Shown in pieces: positions 33,036 to 42,352 of a stretch of 48,969 nucleotides of DNA. Under the pieces are notes generated by a model. That model saw only the letters and a program-made list of their open reading frames with translations. It was not told where the DNA came from and made no database searches. The stretch covers positions 1 to 48,969 of the forward strand of contig JANTGG010000002.1 in assembly GCA_024763035.1 (NCBI GenBank), in the 5' to 3' direction. Each line of letters begins with the position of its first letter. Position 1 is the stretch's first letter. A program made the translations under genes and the position numbers. This stretch comes from Desulfocapsa sp. Its GTDB lineage: Bacteria; Desulfobacterota; Desulfobulbia; Desulfobulbales; Desulfocapsaceae.

Positions 33036-35285
33036 TTACCTTTCTACGTCTGCAGACTCCGCTTCAAGCACCTGCTTCACTGCTGCTGCAAGCGGGGCGA
33101 GCGTGTAAGGTTTTCGCATAAACATATTTGCTCCGAGTTCCAGGGTCTTTTCCACCGCTTCTGTTTCGGAAAATCCGCTGGTGATAATTGCCTTCTGACC
33201 TGGGCTGATGGCTGCAATCTGCTCGTAGGTCTGCTGTCCACTGATGCCGTTGTCCATAACCATATCGAGGAGGAGCAGATCTACCCTGTTTTCTTTTACG
33301 TATTCAACAGCCTCTTCGCCGGAACCGACTGATTCAGCCTTGTAGTTCAGTACAGAAAGCATCTGTACAGCAACATCGCGCTGCTGTGCTTCATCATCTA
33401 TCACCAGTATTTGTTCACCGTTTCCGCGCAGCTCTTCAATTTCACGAGTTTCAGCCAGGCTGCTCACGTCCTCCCTGACGCCCGGGAAGTAGAGGTCGAA
33501 TCGGGTGCCCTTGTGGCTGCTTGCAATGGTTACCGCTCCTCCGTGATCCTGCATGGTGTTCCAGACAATTGCAAGACCCAAGCCCGTGCCGCTGCGCCCC
33601 ATTTTCTTTTTTGTGTAGAAGGGTTCGAAGATGTGTTCCAGGTCTTTTTTGCTGATCCCCTTCCCGCTGTCTGCCACACTGACAACGACATATTCGCCTG
33701 TTGCCAAATACTGATTTTCGGAAACCGGCCTGTCCACATATTGATTCTGCGTGGAGATGGAGATGGTGCCGACATCCTGCATGGCTTCGAGTCCGTTGTT
33801 TAAAAGATTCATCAGGCATTTTTTAATATGAACAGGAGAACAGGAAATGTTCAACAGATCGGGGTCGTATCTCTGTACGCAGCGAACAAGGGGATGGTGC
33901 AGCTGGGTTTGCTGAAATTCAGGTGACTCCAGATATTCTTTGATCAGATCATTCATATCTGTAATATATTTTTCACTTGCCACCCCCCTTGCCACAGTTA
34001 GCAGGTCGGTTACCACTGCTGCAGCCCGTTTGCCGGAATCCTGGATCTTCTCCACGGTTTTCCGCTGACTGCTGTCCCGGGGCATGTCGAGAAGGAGCAG
34101 TTCGGGATAACTGACGATACCGGACAGAATATTGTTGAGATCATGGGCGACTCCGCCTGCCATAAGTCCGATAGCTTCCATTTTGCCGGCTCTTTGGGCC
34201 TTTTCTTCAGCAATTTTGCGTATTGTCATTTCCTTTTCAAGCTTGCGGCTGCGTTCGTCCACCCGATTTTCAAGCTCCCTGTTGTTTTGTTCCAGGGAGC
34301 TGTTGAGGTCGACAATTTTTTGTACCAGGCGTCCGTAACTGCTGCTTAGTATCAGAAAAGAGAGGATTAAGATGACAGCGCTAATGGAAAAGATACTCAG
34401 CAACAGGTGATTTTGTCGTGTGATTTCTTCGGAGATATCGAGAGCTGCAACGAGGCTTCCCTGCACCTTGTTCTCAAAATTGTTCAGCTCAAGAACCTTT
34501 ACAAGGATGTAGGGTCTGCCCTGCAGAATTATTTGCTGTTGATGAAAAGACCAGTCATAATCCTCTTTTATTCCGGAAAACAGGTCGATGTCCCGGGCCT
34601 GCAGCATGTGTGTTTTTCCGGATTGAGAGGGGAGGGGGGATTTTTCAATAAACCGGGCAACGTCATTTGGAAGAACCATCGCCACAGGGATTTGCAGTTT
34701 TTCCCGGATGAGATCAGGCAGAAGGGTGCCATCTAAGCCGAACTGCACTGTTCCAATATGCTGCCCGTTGTAAAGAACCGGTTGCACGATACCATACTGA
34801 ATGCCGTAGAAACCAGAGGTAAAACCGGCGTATGACTGTTTTGTCTGATTTGCGGCAGCCACGTCGGGACGCATTTCGCTGATATTGTCACCGGAATTTT
34901 GGGGAGCATGCACCCGGAGAAAGGCACGGTTGTCGGGTGTTATCCAGGCGAATGTGGCAAAATGGCTGCTTTCCTTACGCAGGGTCTCGAAAAAAGGAAG
35001 ACTTAGCCGCAAGAGTTCTTCTTTGTCTCTTCTGGCAAATGCCTGCAGCAGTTTCTTGTGGCTGCCTGATGTCTCCGGGTTAACAAGGCTTTTGATTCGT
35101 TTTTTGAACTGACTGCTGTTCTGATTCTTTGCGACCTGCGTTATTGCACGGACACTTTTGACCCTCCCTTCAACATACCTGTCCAGACCTGTCTGGATGT
35201 TTTGCATCATCAGTCCGGTAAAAATTGCACAGATCAGTGCGATAAGGAGCATGATCGAACTGATGACTTTCCATTTTGTGTTCAT
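33036..35285 (-). CDS. hybrid sensor histidine kinase with extracytoplasmic sensor and receiver
   Basis: The 749-residue protein has a membrane helix at about 8-27, a periplasmic sensor of about 270 residues (double Cache-like, with FATFAWITPDNRAFLRVHAP and IGTVQFGLDGTLL), a second helix near 305-325, a coiled linker, a histidine kinase core (GGVAHDLNNILSG with the phospho-His, NLLNNGLEAM, DSGKGISKKDLEHIFEPFYT, GTGLGLAIV) and a C-terminal receiver with phospho-Asp in LLLLDMVMDNG and K in MRKPYT. It is separated by 9 bp from the chemoreceptor gene upstream, so the two form one operon. No output regulator gene follows; phosphotransfer to a distant partner is inferred. Confidence 0.93.
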   Translation of the reverse strand: MNTKWKVISSIMLLIALICAIFTGLMMQNIQTGLDRYVEGRVKSVRAITQVAKNQNSSQFKKRIKSLVNPETSGSHKKLLQAFARRDKEELLRLSLPFFETLRKESSHFATFAWITPDNRAFLRVHAPQNSGDNISEMRPDVAAANQTKQSYAGFTSGFYGIQYGIVQPVLYNGQHIGTVQFGLDGTLLPDLIREKLQIPVAMVLPNDVARFIEKSPLPSQSGKTHMLQARDIDLFSGIKEDYDWSFHQQQIILQGRPYILVKVLELNNFENKVQGSLVAALDISEEITRQNHLLLSIFSISAVILILSFLILSSSYGRLVQKIVDLNSSLEQNNRELENRVDERSRKLEKEMTIRKIAEEKAQRAGKMEAIGLMAGGVAHDLNNILSGIVSYPELLLLDMPRDSSQRKTVEKIQDSGKRAAAVVTDLLTVARGVASEKYITDMNDLIKEYLESPEFQQTQLHHPLVRCVQRYDPDLLNISCSPVHIKKCLMNLLNNGLEAMQDVGTISISTQNQYVDRPVSENQYLATGEYVVVSVADSGKGISKKDLEHIFEPFYTKKKMGRSGTGLGLAIVWNTMQDHGGAVTIASSHKGTRFDLYFPGVREDVSSLAETREIEELRGNGEQILVIDDEAQQRDVAVQMLSVLNYKAESVGSGEEAVEYVKENRVDLLLLDMVMDNGISGQQTYEQIAAISPGQKAIITSGFSETEAVEKTLELGANMFMRKPYTLAPLAAAVKQVLEAESADVER

Positions 35286-35294
35286 TGTCGTGGT

Positions 35295-37424
35295 TTAGCG
35301 GATGCCATGTTCCTGCAGGCATGCAACATACTTTGTGTCCACTCCTTTGATATGGTCCACCAGCCAGCTTTTCAGGAAATCCATGATTTCTACAGAGATC
35401 GTAGAGTTTCCTTCCTGGAATTTTCGTTGAAAGTCGACTATCTGAGCAACCAGCTTTTTGTGCCGCTCCTTGTGGGCGGTAATGTCGGGATAATCACATT
35501 TCTGTAAAAGCCCTTCCTCGTAGGAAAAGTGTGTGGATGTGTAGTCAACAAGCTGGTTAAGAATAGTCCCCGCCTGCTGTGAGCCGCTGCCGCTTTTCAT
35601 TGCCCGATGCAGATCGTTGATCAGATCGATAAGCTTGCGGTGCTGCTTGTCAATTTCACGGATATTAATCTGCACTGAGCTGTTCCAGTGAATGAGATCC
35701 CTGCCTGAAGAAGAGCTGTTTTGCGGTATCGAGCTCCGACTATTGCCCTGCCTGTTAATCTTAAACTGCTCAATCATTTTCTTCAGACCAAGCACGGTTT
35801 TTCCAAGATCTTTGGCCGTATCCTCAACATCTCTACTGGTGGTGGAAAGTTCTTCGGTCATGCTATGGACTTCTTCTATGCTGTCGGCTATTTCTGCGGA
35901 AGACGCAGAGCTTTGGGCTACGTTTTCATTGACCTCTCCAATACCCATGGCTGCCTGGGTGATGTTTTCGGTGATTTCGATGGTGGTTGCGGATTGTTCG
36001 GAAACGGCCCCTGCAATCGCGGCAACGATCTCGTCGACACGGGTGATAACATCTGTTATCTGCCTGATTTCATCCACAGTCTCGTTGGTTGATCCCTGCA
36101 TTGCCTCAATGGAAGAACGGATTTCTCCGGTGGCATCGGCGGTTTGTTTGGCAAGTTCCTTGATTTCATTTGCCACCACCGCAAAACCTTTACCTGCTTC
36201 ACCGGCTCTTGCTGCTTCTATGGTTGCATTCAAGGCGAGGAGATTGGTCTGTTCGGAAATATCTGTGATAACCTGGGTGACCTTGTTGATTTTGCTGGCG
36301 GCTTCGCCCAGGGCATCAACTTTTACGGTGGCACTGCCAGCGAGAGCTACTGCATCTTCTGTGATGACACGGGCTTCACTTGTCTTGGTGTCTACCTCGC
36401 TGATGGAGTTGGTAACCTCCTCCGAGGCTGCTGCAACGATGGATACGTTGGTGGATGCCTCCTCGCTGGCGGCGGCAACCGACTGCATATTACCGCTGAG
36501 TTCCTGGGTGGACGCGGCGACAATATTTGCCCGGTCTGAAACGGTATTGGAGTTTTCCCCCATGGATTGGGCGATCATGTTCAGTTCGTTGGAGTTGGAG
36601 CTGAGCCCCATAACGTCGTTGCTCATGCTTCCGATCATTTGATTGAGTCGATCTGACATACTGTTCAGAGCAGTTGCCAACTGCCCGAACTCATCTTTCT
36701 GCACGATATCAAGTCGGGTGGTGAGATCACCGTCTGCCAGGCTGTCAGCCATGGAAACAGCTTTGTTAAGAGTGGTGGTGATCAGGCGGGCGAGGAAAAA
36801 TGAAAAGAGCAGGGCGAGAACAACGGCGATGAGAGAGCAGGCGATGGTGAGCCGCGACTTAAAGGTTGCATCGCTCTGCAGTTGTAAGTTGTTCGTTTGC
36901 ACATGTTCGGAAACGACATCGGCTACGCTGTGCAGACCGGATTTGATCTGTTTGAGAGCGGTGCGGGTTTTTGTGTTGTATATCTGAAAGGCTTCATCCC
37001 GGTCTCCGTTATTTCGTGTGACAGATTGTTGGATTTCTTTTGCCGACTGGTGCAGGGCATAATGCGGTTTTTCCAGTTCTTTCAGGAGAGGTTTTAGCTG
37101 CGGCAGCATTTTCTCCGCTTTTTCCCGACCTTCACCATAAAGCCATTTGCCGAGTTTACAGGTACGGTCATCCATCTCTACTTTCAACGGTTCCGTGGTG
37201 TCACTGAGAAGGAAGATGATCACCTTGTTCTGCCAGTTCATGTGGTCGATTTCACGCTGCAGCATAATGGTTTGAAGCTGGTTGAAATAGACACTCTCGT
37301 CTATGGCTGCAGCAAGCTGTTTGAAACCTGTCTGGCTGATGGTGCTGATACCAAGCAACAGCAGGATAACAAAACCAAAACCGATACCCAGCTTTTTTCC
37401 CATTCCAATATTTTTCCACTGCAT
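35295..37424 (-). CDS. methyl-accepting chemotaxis protein with CZB-like and hemerythrin domains
   Basis: The 709-residue protein has a membrane helix at about 12-30, a periplasmic region that contains a zinc-binding CZB-like set (REIDHMNWQNKV, then DDRTCKLGKWLYGEG, and later H residues), a second helix near 190-212, HAMP, a long signalling helix pair with the tip EISEQTNLLALNATIEAARAGE, and a C-terminal hemerythrin domain (IDKQHRKL, THFSYEE, HKERH, DHIKGVD), with the diiron ligands in place. This resembles DcrH of Desulfovibrio, an oxygen or redox sensor. GGAGGT before the ATG at 37424 fixes the start. It is followed by the histidine kinase gene. Confidence 0.95.
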   Translation of the reverse strand: MQWKNIGMGKKLGIGFGFVILLLLGISTISQTGFKQLAAAIDESVYFNQLQTIMLQREIDHMNWQNKVIIFLLSDTTEPLKVEMDDRTCKLGKWLYGEGREKAEKMLPQLKPLLKELEKPHYALHQSAKEIQQSVTRNNGDRDEAFQIYNTKTRTALKQIKSGLHSVADVVSEHVQTNNLQLQSDATFKSRLTIACSLIAVVLALLFSFFLARLITTTLNKAVSMADSLADGDLTTRLDIVQKDEFGQLATALNSMSDRLNQMIGSMSNDVMGLSSNSNELNMIAQSMGENSNTVSDRANIVAASTQELSGNMQSVAAASEEASTNVSIVAAASEEVTNSISEVDTKTSEARVITEDAVALAGSATVKVDALGEAASKINKVTQVITDISEQTNLLALNATIEAARAGEAGKGFAVVANEIKELAKQTADATGEIRSSIEAMQGSTNETVDEIRQITDVITRVDEIVAAIAGAVSEQSATTIEITENITQAAMGIGEVNENVAQSSASSAEIADSIEEVHSMTEELSTTSRDVEDTAKDLGKTVLGLKKMIEQFKINRQGNSRSSIPQNSSSSGRDLIHWNSSVQINIREIDKQHRKLIDLINDLHRAMKSGSGSQQAGTILNQLVDYTSTHFSYEEGLLQKCDYPDITAHKERHKKLVAQIVDFQRKFQEGNSTISVEIMDFLKSWLVDHIKGVDTKYVACLQEHGIR

Positions 37425-37544
37425 AATGACCTCCGTTCGTTGATCTTTGCACATTGGTATTCAGTTCTGTGCAGATGGTACTTTTTTTTTGATGATGATT
37501 TTCCCTGATCGCCACCACAGCCCAAAGAGGCGTAAGATGGTACT

Positions 37545-37610
37545 GCAGGAGCCTGCCACTGCGTGTGAATTTCCCCGGATTCAGCAACACGTTGCAACGG
37601 CTCACGGATG
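37545..37610 (+). repeat. decayed REP-like element
   Basis: GCAGGAGCCTGCCACTGC resembles the first arm of the REP-like element at 43065, and CAGCAACACGTTGCAACGG its centre. The match is weak toward the end. Confidence 0.35.
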
Positions 37611-37731
37611 TGAGTCGCCTTTGTTACGTAAAGTGTCGTCGAGTCCGGGTGCTGATCAGGTAAACTTTTCCTGTACTCTGTGACCGGGATGTACTTCGCA
37701 CAGGTTTCACAGATAATGCTATCACTAACAG

Positions 37732-37745
37732 TTGATAATTATCAA
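37732..37745. promoter_or_regulatory. palindrome, possible Fur-type operator
   Basis: TTGATAATTATCAA is a perfect 14-bp palindrome and GATAATGCTATC lies 19 bp before it. GATAAT/ATTATC units are those of Fur boxes. It lies 79 bp ahead of the DUF1538 promoter; which gene it would control is unclear. Confidence 0.4.
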
Positions 37746-37823
37746 ATAAATTTGTAGGGTTGTGAGAAATAAGGAGTTTTCCGGTAACTCTTCCGGCAGT
37801 TGACAGGTACTGAGCGTTGAAGC

Positions 37824-37852
37824 TTGGAGAAGTGGGGAGGGATGTGTATAAT
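37824..37852 (+). promoter_or_regulatory. promoter of the DUF1538 operon
   Basis: TTGGAG and a perfect TATAAT are separated by 17 bp. Transcription would start near 37859, about 60 bases ahead of the first gene. Confidence 0.6.
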
Positions 37853-37918
37853 GAAGCTGCAGCATGACGAGATCCCTGATGTGCGGCAAAGGGTGCAGCT
37901 TTGGAAGCTGTATGTGAC

Positions 37919-38662
37919 ATGAACATTCTACCAGTTTGTATTCATTTGGATAAATTAAAAGATGCCTGCAAGGATTTGCTGCCCATAGTAGTGGTGATCG
38001 CCTTTTTTCAGGTTGTCGTTCTGCGGCAGCCTCTACCACAGTTCAGGGATGTGCTGTTTGGTGCTCTTCTTATTGTGACGGGTCTGACCCTCTTTGTGCA
38101 GGGGCTGGAGATGGGGCTCTTTCCAATCGGCGAGGCGATGGCTCAGGCACTGACCAGAAAGGGCAGCCTTTTCTGGCTTCTTTTCTTCGCCTTTTTCCTT
38201 GGATTTTCAACAACTGTGGCGGAACCGGCCCTTATTGCTGTTGCTGCAAAAGCTGCAGCCATTGCCGGGCAGGGAGGTCTGATAGATCCCGGACAGGAAT
38301 CACTTCGGCAGTACGCATTCGGGCTTCGCATGTCTGTTGCCTTTTCAGTGGGGCTTGCCATACTGATCGGTGTGCTGCGTATCCTGCGCGGGTGGCCTGT
38401 CCACTATCTGATTATTGGCGGCTATCTGCTGGTTATGCTGATGACGGTAATTGCCCCCAAAGAGATTATCGGTATTGCTTATGATGCCGGCGGGGTAACC
38501 ACTTCCACCATAACGGTACCTCTGGTTGCTGCTCTGGGGGTGGGGCTGGCGTCAACAATCCGGGGGCGCAGTCCTCTGGTGGACGGGTTTGGTCTTATAG
38601 CCTTCGCCTCTCTTCTGCCCATGATTTTTGTTATGGGCTACGGCCTTCTTCTTTTTCAATAA
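37919..38662 (+). CDS. DUF1538 membrane protein, first of pair
   Basis: The 247-residue inner-membrane protein has about seven hydrophobic segments. DUF1538 hallmarks are [14 protein letters not shown] in the middle and [23 protein letters not shown] near the end; the small-residue, Ser/Thr-rich stretches look like half of a transport path. The ATG at 37919 is used; a TTG at 37901 is in frame. It is followed after four bases by a homologous gene, so the two may form a heterodimeric channel or transporter. Substrate is unknown. Confidence 0.85.
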   Translation: MNILPVCIHLDKLKDACKDLLPIVVVIAFFQVVVLRQPLPQFRDVLFGALLIVTGLTLFVQGLEMGLFPIGEAMAQALTRKGSLFWLLFFAFFLGFSTTVAEPALIAVAAKAAAIAGQGGLIDPGQESLRQYAFGLRMSVAFSVGLAILIGVLRILRGWPVHYLIIGGYLLVMLMTVIAPKEIIGIAYDAGGVTTSTITVPLVAALGVGLASTIRGRSPLVDGFGLIAFASLLPMIFVMGYGLLLFQ

Positions 38663-38666
38663 TCCT

Positions 38667-39452
38667 GTGGAATTTATACAAGAATTCAGTTCTGTTTTTT
38701 TTGCAACCTGCAGAGATGTTCTTCCGATTATTGTACTGATACTCGGTATGCAGGTTTTTGTCCTGCGGCAGAAGCTCAGGAATATGAAGCGTATTGTGCT
38801 CGGTTTTGTCTATGTTGTTCTTGGTCTCTCACTCTTTCTTGCCGGGCTGGAGAAAGCACTGTTTCCCCTGGGAGAAATAATGGCAAGTCAGCTGTCAGAC
38901 CCCTCTTTTCTGTATGGAATAAATGAAACCGTTACCCATGCCGACTGGAAGGCCTACGGCTGGGTGTATCTGTTTGGGGCAATGATCGGTTTTGCCACAA
39001 CCATTGCCGAGCCGTCTCTAATTGCTGTTGCTTATAAGGCAAATGAAGTCTCTGCAGGTACAATCTCCACCTGGGGATTGCGGATAACCGTCGCCATCGG
39101 CGTTGCTTTCGGGATAAGTCTTGGAACCTTTCGGATAGTGAGTGGAACGCCGTTGTATCTCTATATTCTCGCAGGGTATGTGATAGTGATTGTGCAGACT
39201 TTTTTTGCCCCTAAAAGCATTGTTGCCCTTGCCTATGATTCGGGAGGTGTTACAACATCCACCGTCACCGTGCCCCTTGTGGCGGCATTGGGGCTTGGAC
39301 TTGCCGATACCGTGCCCGGAAGAAATCCCGCCCTTGACGGATTCGGGTTGATTGCCTTTGCCAGTCTCTTTCCAATTATTGCTGTGATGGGTTATGCTCA
39401 GTTAATGGACTGGAAAATAAAACATAGAAATAAAAACAATGGAGTCCAGTAA
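38667..39452 (+). CDS. DUF1538 membrane protein, second of pair
   Basis: The 261-residue protein is a paralogue of the preceding one: FATTIAEPSLIAVAYKA and [23 protein letters not shown] occupy the same positions. It differs by an extra polar segment (NETVTHADWKAYGW) between helices. The start is unclear: GTG at 38667, four bases after the previous stop, fits best, while ATG-like codons at 38628 would overlap the first gene. Its TAA overlaps the ATG of the PII-like gene (TAATG). The pair plus PII forms a translationally coupled unit. Confidence 0.85.
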   Translation: MEFIQEFSSVFFATCRDVLPIIVLILGMQVFVLRQKLRNMKRIVLGFVYVVLGLSLFLAGLEKALFPLGEIMASQLSDPSFLYGINETVTHADWKAYGWVYLFGAMIGFATTIAEPSLIAVAYKANEVSAGTISTWGLRITVAIGVAFGISLGTFRIVSGTPLYLYILAGYVIVIVQTFFAPKSIVALAYDSGGVTTSTVTVPLVAALGLGLADTVPGRNPALDGFGLIAFASLFPIIAVMGYAQLMDWKIKHRNKNNGVQ

Positions 39453-39799
39453 TGCGCTTTAAACTTATATTGTCCTCGGTAAAGCCGGATCTTACTGATA
39501 CTATTGTGGATGCTGCAAAGGCGGCAGGGGCCACCGGAGCAACCATTATTCCGGCAAGGGGAACGGGTATTCGTGAGGCAAAGAGTTTTTTTGGTCTCTC
39601 CCTTGAAGCCCAGACTGATATTATCATGTTCCTTGTGGAGGAGCATCGCATGGAGGAAATTCTTGCGGCGATCACACAAAGCGGGCAGTTTCATAAACCG
39701 GGAACGGGGATAGCCTTTGTGATGCCGGTGGAACATGTTGTGGGATTGGAGAGTCAAATGGAGCGATTTAAAGAAGATGTACGCAAAAGTTATTTTTAA
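39452..39799 (+). CDS. PII-family signal protein
   Basis: The 115-residue protein has the ferredoxin-like PII fold: KLILSSVKPDLTDTIVDAAKAAGATGATIIPARGTG at the N-terminus, a long variable loop (SFFGLSLEAQTD), and the B-loop-like HKPGTGIAFVMPVEHVVGL. The uridylylation tyrosine of GlnB is absent, so it is a PII-like branch member rather than a nitrogen regulator. PII proteins bind nucleotides and regulate neighbouring transporters (as GlnK does AmtB). One-base overlap with the DUF1538 gene implies it gates that transporter; this is inference. Confidence 0.85.
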   Translation: MRFKLILSSVKPDLTDTIVDAAKAAGATGATIIPARGTGIREAKSFFGLSLEAQTDIIMFLVEEHRMEEILAAITQSGQFHKPGTGIAFVMPVEHVVGLESQMERFKEDVRKSYF

Positions 39800-39954
39800 G
39801 TAAACGGGTCTGTCTCAGCTTCAGGGAAAACAGGCTGGGGATTGTGTCGTGGTATTTTTGTACCAGGGACAAAGGTGAGTTGAAAACCAGTCGGGTGATA
39901 AATTGTTGACACATATCATCCGGCAATGCAGGGAACAGGGGGAGGTAAATAGTA

Positions 39955-40356
39955 ATGACCCAGGAAAAAGAGATCATACGGGTGGAGGATGTGATGACGG
40001 AGGATGTCATCTATATTGATGGGATGGCGACAGCACGGGAGGCGGCTGCTGCCATGCGGGCAAATAAATGCCGCTGTCTTATCGTACAGAAACGGCATGC
40101 AGATGATGCCTGGGGGCTGGTTGCTGTTCAGGATTTTATTCAAGGAGTTCTGCTTGCCGACCGCTTTGCAGCAGAAGTGAATGTCTTTGAGATCATGACT
40201 AAGCCGGTCATTACCGTGCCTTTTGATATGGATATCCGTTATGCTGCCCGGCTGCTCTTTCGGGCCGGCATCCGGCGGGCACCTGTTGAAAAAAATGGAG
40301 AGCTGGCAGGGATTATTTCTCTTTCTTCCCTGATTATCAATAATGAGCTATTCTGA
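39955..40356 (+). CDS. CBS-pair domain protein
   Basis: The 133-residue protein consists of two CBS motifs only: VEDVMTEDVIYIDGMATAREAAAAM with CLIVQ, and VFEIMTKPVITVPFDMDIRYAARLL with RAPVEKNGELAGIISL. CBS pairs bind adenosine nucleotides and usually regulate a partner. GGAGG lies nine bases before the ATG. It follows the PII-like gene by 155 bp with no terminator seen, so it is likely part of the same operon and may sense energy state for the DUF1538 system. Confidence 0.88.
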   Translation: MTQEKEIIRVEDVMTEDVIYIDGMATAREAAAAMRANKCRCLIVQKRHADDAWGLVAVQDFIQGVLLADRFAAEVNVFEIMTKPVITVPFDMDIRYAARLLFRAGIRRAPVEKNGELAGIISLSSLIINNELF

Positions 40357-40497
40357 TCCCATATTAAAAATAATAATTTTTCATTATTTGATTGGCAGCA
40401 GGAAGAATGTGCTTATGGTCTGTTCAAAACATTTTTCTTTCCTCCGTACGATGCTCCGCGTGTCTGCTGCGGATCTCCTTTTCTTTGGTGTACCCTC

Positions 40498-42255
40498 ATG
40501 TCAACTTCTCAAACTGTGCCGAACTTCAATGACCTTTCTTTGCCTCATCCGCTTCTGAAAGCCATTAAGGATCTCGGCTATGAAACGCCCTCTCCCATCC
40601 AGGAAAAGATGATACCCCTTGTGATGCAGGGGCACGATGTTATCGGACAGGCACAGACCGGCACCGGTAAGACGGCTGCTTTTGCACTTCCTCTTATTGC
40701 CCGGTTGAACACCAAACAGCGGGGAGTGCAGTATCTTGTTCTTGCACCAACCCGGGAGCTTGCCATTCAGGTGGCGGAGTCCTTCCAGCAGCTGGCAAAG
40801 TACATAAAAGGTTTTCAGGTTGTCCCCCTGTTTGGGGGGCAGGATGTGAAGATTCAATTGCGCAGACTGCAGAAACAGGTGCCGGTTGTAGTTGGGACAC
40901 CCGGGCGGGTGATGGATCATATCCGCAGGGGGACGCTGAAACTCGATTCCCTGCAGTGTCTGGTACTTGACGAGGCAGATGAGATGCTGCGCATGGGATT
41001 TATTGACGATGTGGAGTGGATTCTTTCAAAAACGCCTGATAAACGCCAGGTTGCTCTGTTTTCTGCCACCATGCCCAAGGTCATCCGGAAAATTGCCCAG
41101 AAATACCTGCATGACCCGGAAGAGATTCTTATCAAATCTAAAACATCCACCGCGAGCACTGTTCGCCAGAGGTATATCTTCACCAGCTATCCGCAGAAAC
41201 TTGACACCCTGGGCCGCATACTTGAAGCAGAGGAGTTTGATGGTGTGCTTCTTTTTGTGCGGACAAAGATAGAGACGGTAAAGGTTGCAGAAAAACTTGC
41301 AGCCCGCGGCTTCTCAACAGCGGCCCTGAATGGTGATATTGTTCAGAGTCAGCGTCTGCGTACAGTTGAGACCTTTAAAAAAGGAAAACTGGACATTCTG
41401 GTGGCAACAGATGTTGCTGCCCGTGGTCTTGATGTTGATCGGATCAGTCATGTGATTAACTACGATATTCCCTATGATACCGAGTCCTATGTGCATCGGA
41501 TTGGTCGAACAGGCAGAGCGGGCAGGAAGGGGGAAACCATCCTCTTTGTAACGGGCAGGGAAAAGAGGATGCTGCGCAGTATCGAAAAGGAGACGGGGCA
41601 GAAAATTACCCCCATGAAGATGCCGTCAACTGCGGTGATCAATGATAAGCGTTTGGCTTCTTTTAAGGAGCGAATCAGCGAGACGATGACAACCCGGGAT
41701 ACCAGCTTCTTCTCAACCCTGATTGCCGAATACAGGGAGGAGAATGATCTTGAGTATCGTGATATTGCTGCTGCCCTTGCCAGTATGGTACAGGGAGACG
41801 CACCCCTGCTGCTGCCGGATGAGCCCATTAAGGGGTTTAAGAAGCCGGCGAAAACACCGCTTACTGAGAAACCGGCTGGCAAAGTTCGCACGACAGAGAC
41901 ACGAACAGGTATGGAGCGGTATCGAATCGAAGTGGGGAAGAACCATCAGGTTAAACCCACCAATATTGTCGGAGCAATTGCCGGAGAAGCAGATCTTGAC
42001 GGTGCCTATATCGGTTCCATTTCAATTTTTGATGATTATTCAACCGTTGATCTTCCTGAAGGAATGCCCAGGGAGATTTTTGATCAGCTTCGCTCTGTCC
42101 AGATTATGGGACGTTCCATCCGCCTCACCCTGCTTGGTCCCGGTGACGAGAGATTAACCAGAAAATCCAGACGGAGTAGACGCAAGAAGCCGCATCATAG
42201 AAAAGGGGGCTACGAAGCAGTTGCTAAACGGCGCAGGAAGACTCGAAAAAAATAG
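40498..42255 (+). CDS. deaD: DEAD-box RNA helicase with DbpA-like RNA-binding domain
   Basis: The 585-residue protein has the full DEAD-box set: Q motif (FNDLSLPHPLLKAIKDLGY...PSPIQ), AQTGTGKTAAF, PTRELAIQ, LDEADEML, SAT, and in the second lobe VATDVAARGLDVDRI and HRIGRTGRAG. A DbpA-type RNA-binding domain lies at about 475-550 (YRIEVGKNHQVKPTNIVGAIAGE), followed by a lysine/arginine-rich tail. It matches CsdA/DeaD, which remodels ribosome precursors and mRNA at low temperature. It is a single-gene unit; no clear ribosome site precedes the ATG. Confidence 0.93.
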   Translation: MSTSQTVPNFNDLSLPHPLLKAIKDLGYETPSPIQEKMIPLVMQGHDVIGQAQTGTGKTAAFALPLIARLNTKQRGVQYLVLAPTRELAIQVAESFQQLAKYIKGFQVVPLFGGQDVKIQLRRLQKQVPVVVGTPGRVMDHIRRGTLKLDSLQCLVLDEADEMLRMGFIDDVEWILSKTPDKRQVALFSATMPKVIRKIAQKYLHDPEEILIKSKTSTASTVRQRYIFTSYPQKLDTLGRILEAEEFDGVLLFVRTKIETVKVAEKLAARGFSTAALNGDIVQSQRLRTVETFKKGKLDILVATDVAARGLDVDRISHVINYDIPYDTESYVHRIGRTGRAGRKGETILFVTGREKRMLRSIEKETGQKITPMKMPSTAVINDKRLASFKERISETMTTRDTSFFSTLIAEYREENDLEYRDIAAALASMVQGDAPLLLPDEPIKGFKKPAKTPLTEKPAGKVRTTETRTGMERYRIEVGKNHQVKPTNIVGAIAGEADLDGAYIGSISIFDDYSTVDLPEGMPREIFDQLRSVQIMGRSIRLTLLGPGDERLTRKSRRSRRKKPHHRKGGYEAVAKRRRKTRKK

Positions 42256-42323
42256 GACAGAAAGGCGGATGAATTCCACCTGCAGACCCCTTGATGCAAA
42301 TAGTATTTATTTTTAAAAAGCCC

Positions 42324-42352
42324 TTGACGAAGGGTGTGGTTTATTGTAGTAA
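42324..42352 (+). promoter_or_regulatory. promoter of rubrerythrin
   Basis: TTGACG and TAGTAA are separated by exactly 17 bp, 63 bp before the start codon. Confidence 0.75.

Larger units (their letters stand above)
37425..37918. other. intergenic region before the DUF1538 cluster
   Basis: No convincing gene is seen in this 494-bp stretch. It contains a decayed REP-like element, a perfect 14-bp palindrome and the promoter of the DUF1538 operon. Confidence 0.65.

Noticed and set aside
35692-36642. A 316-codon plus-strand frame opposite the chemoreceptor
   Set aside because: It is an antisense image of the repetitive signalling helices, rich in Ser, Ala and Val, with no start signal.
37447-37683. 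A 78-codon plus-strand frame before the DUF1538 cluster
   Set aside because: No ribosome site, no hydrophobic or domain pattern, and it overlaps a decayed repeat.
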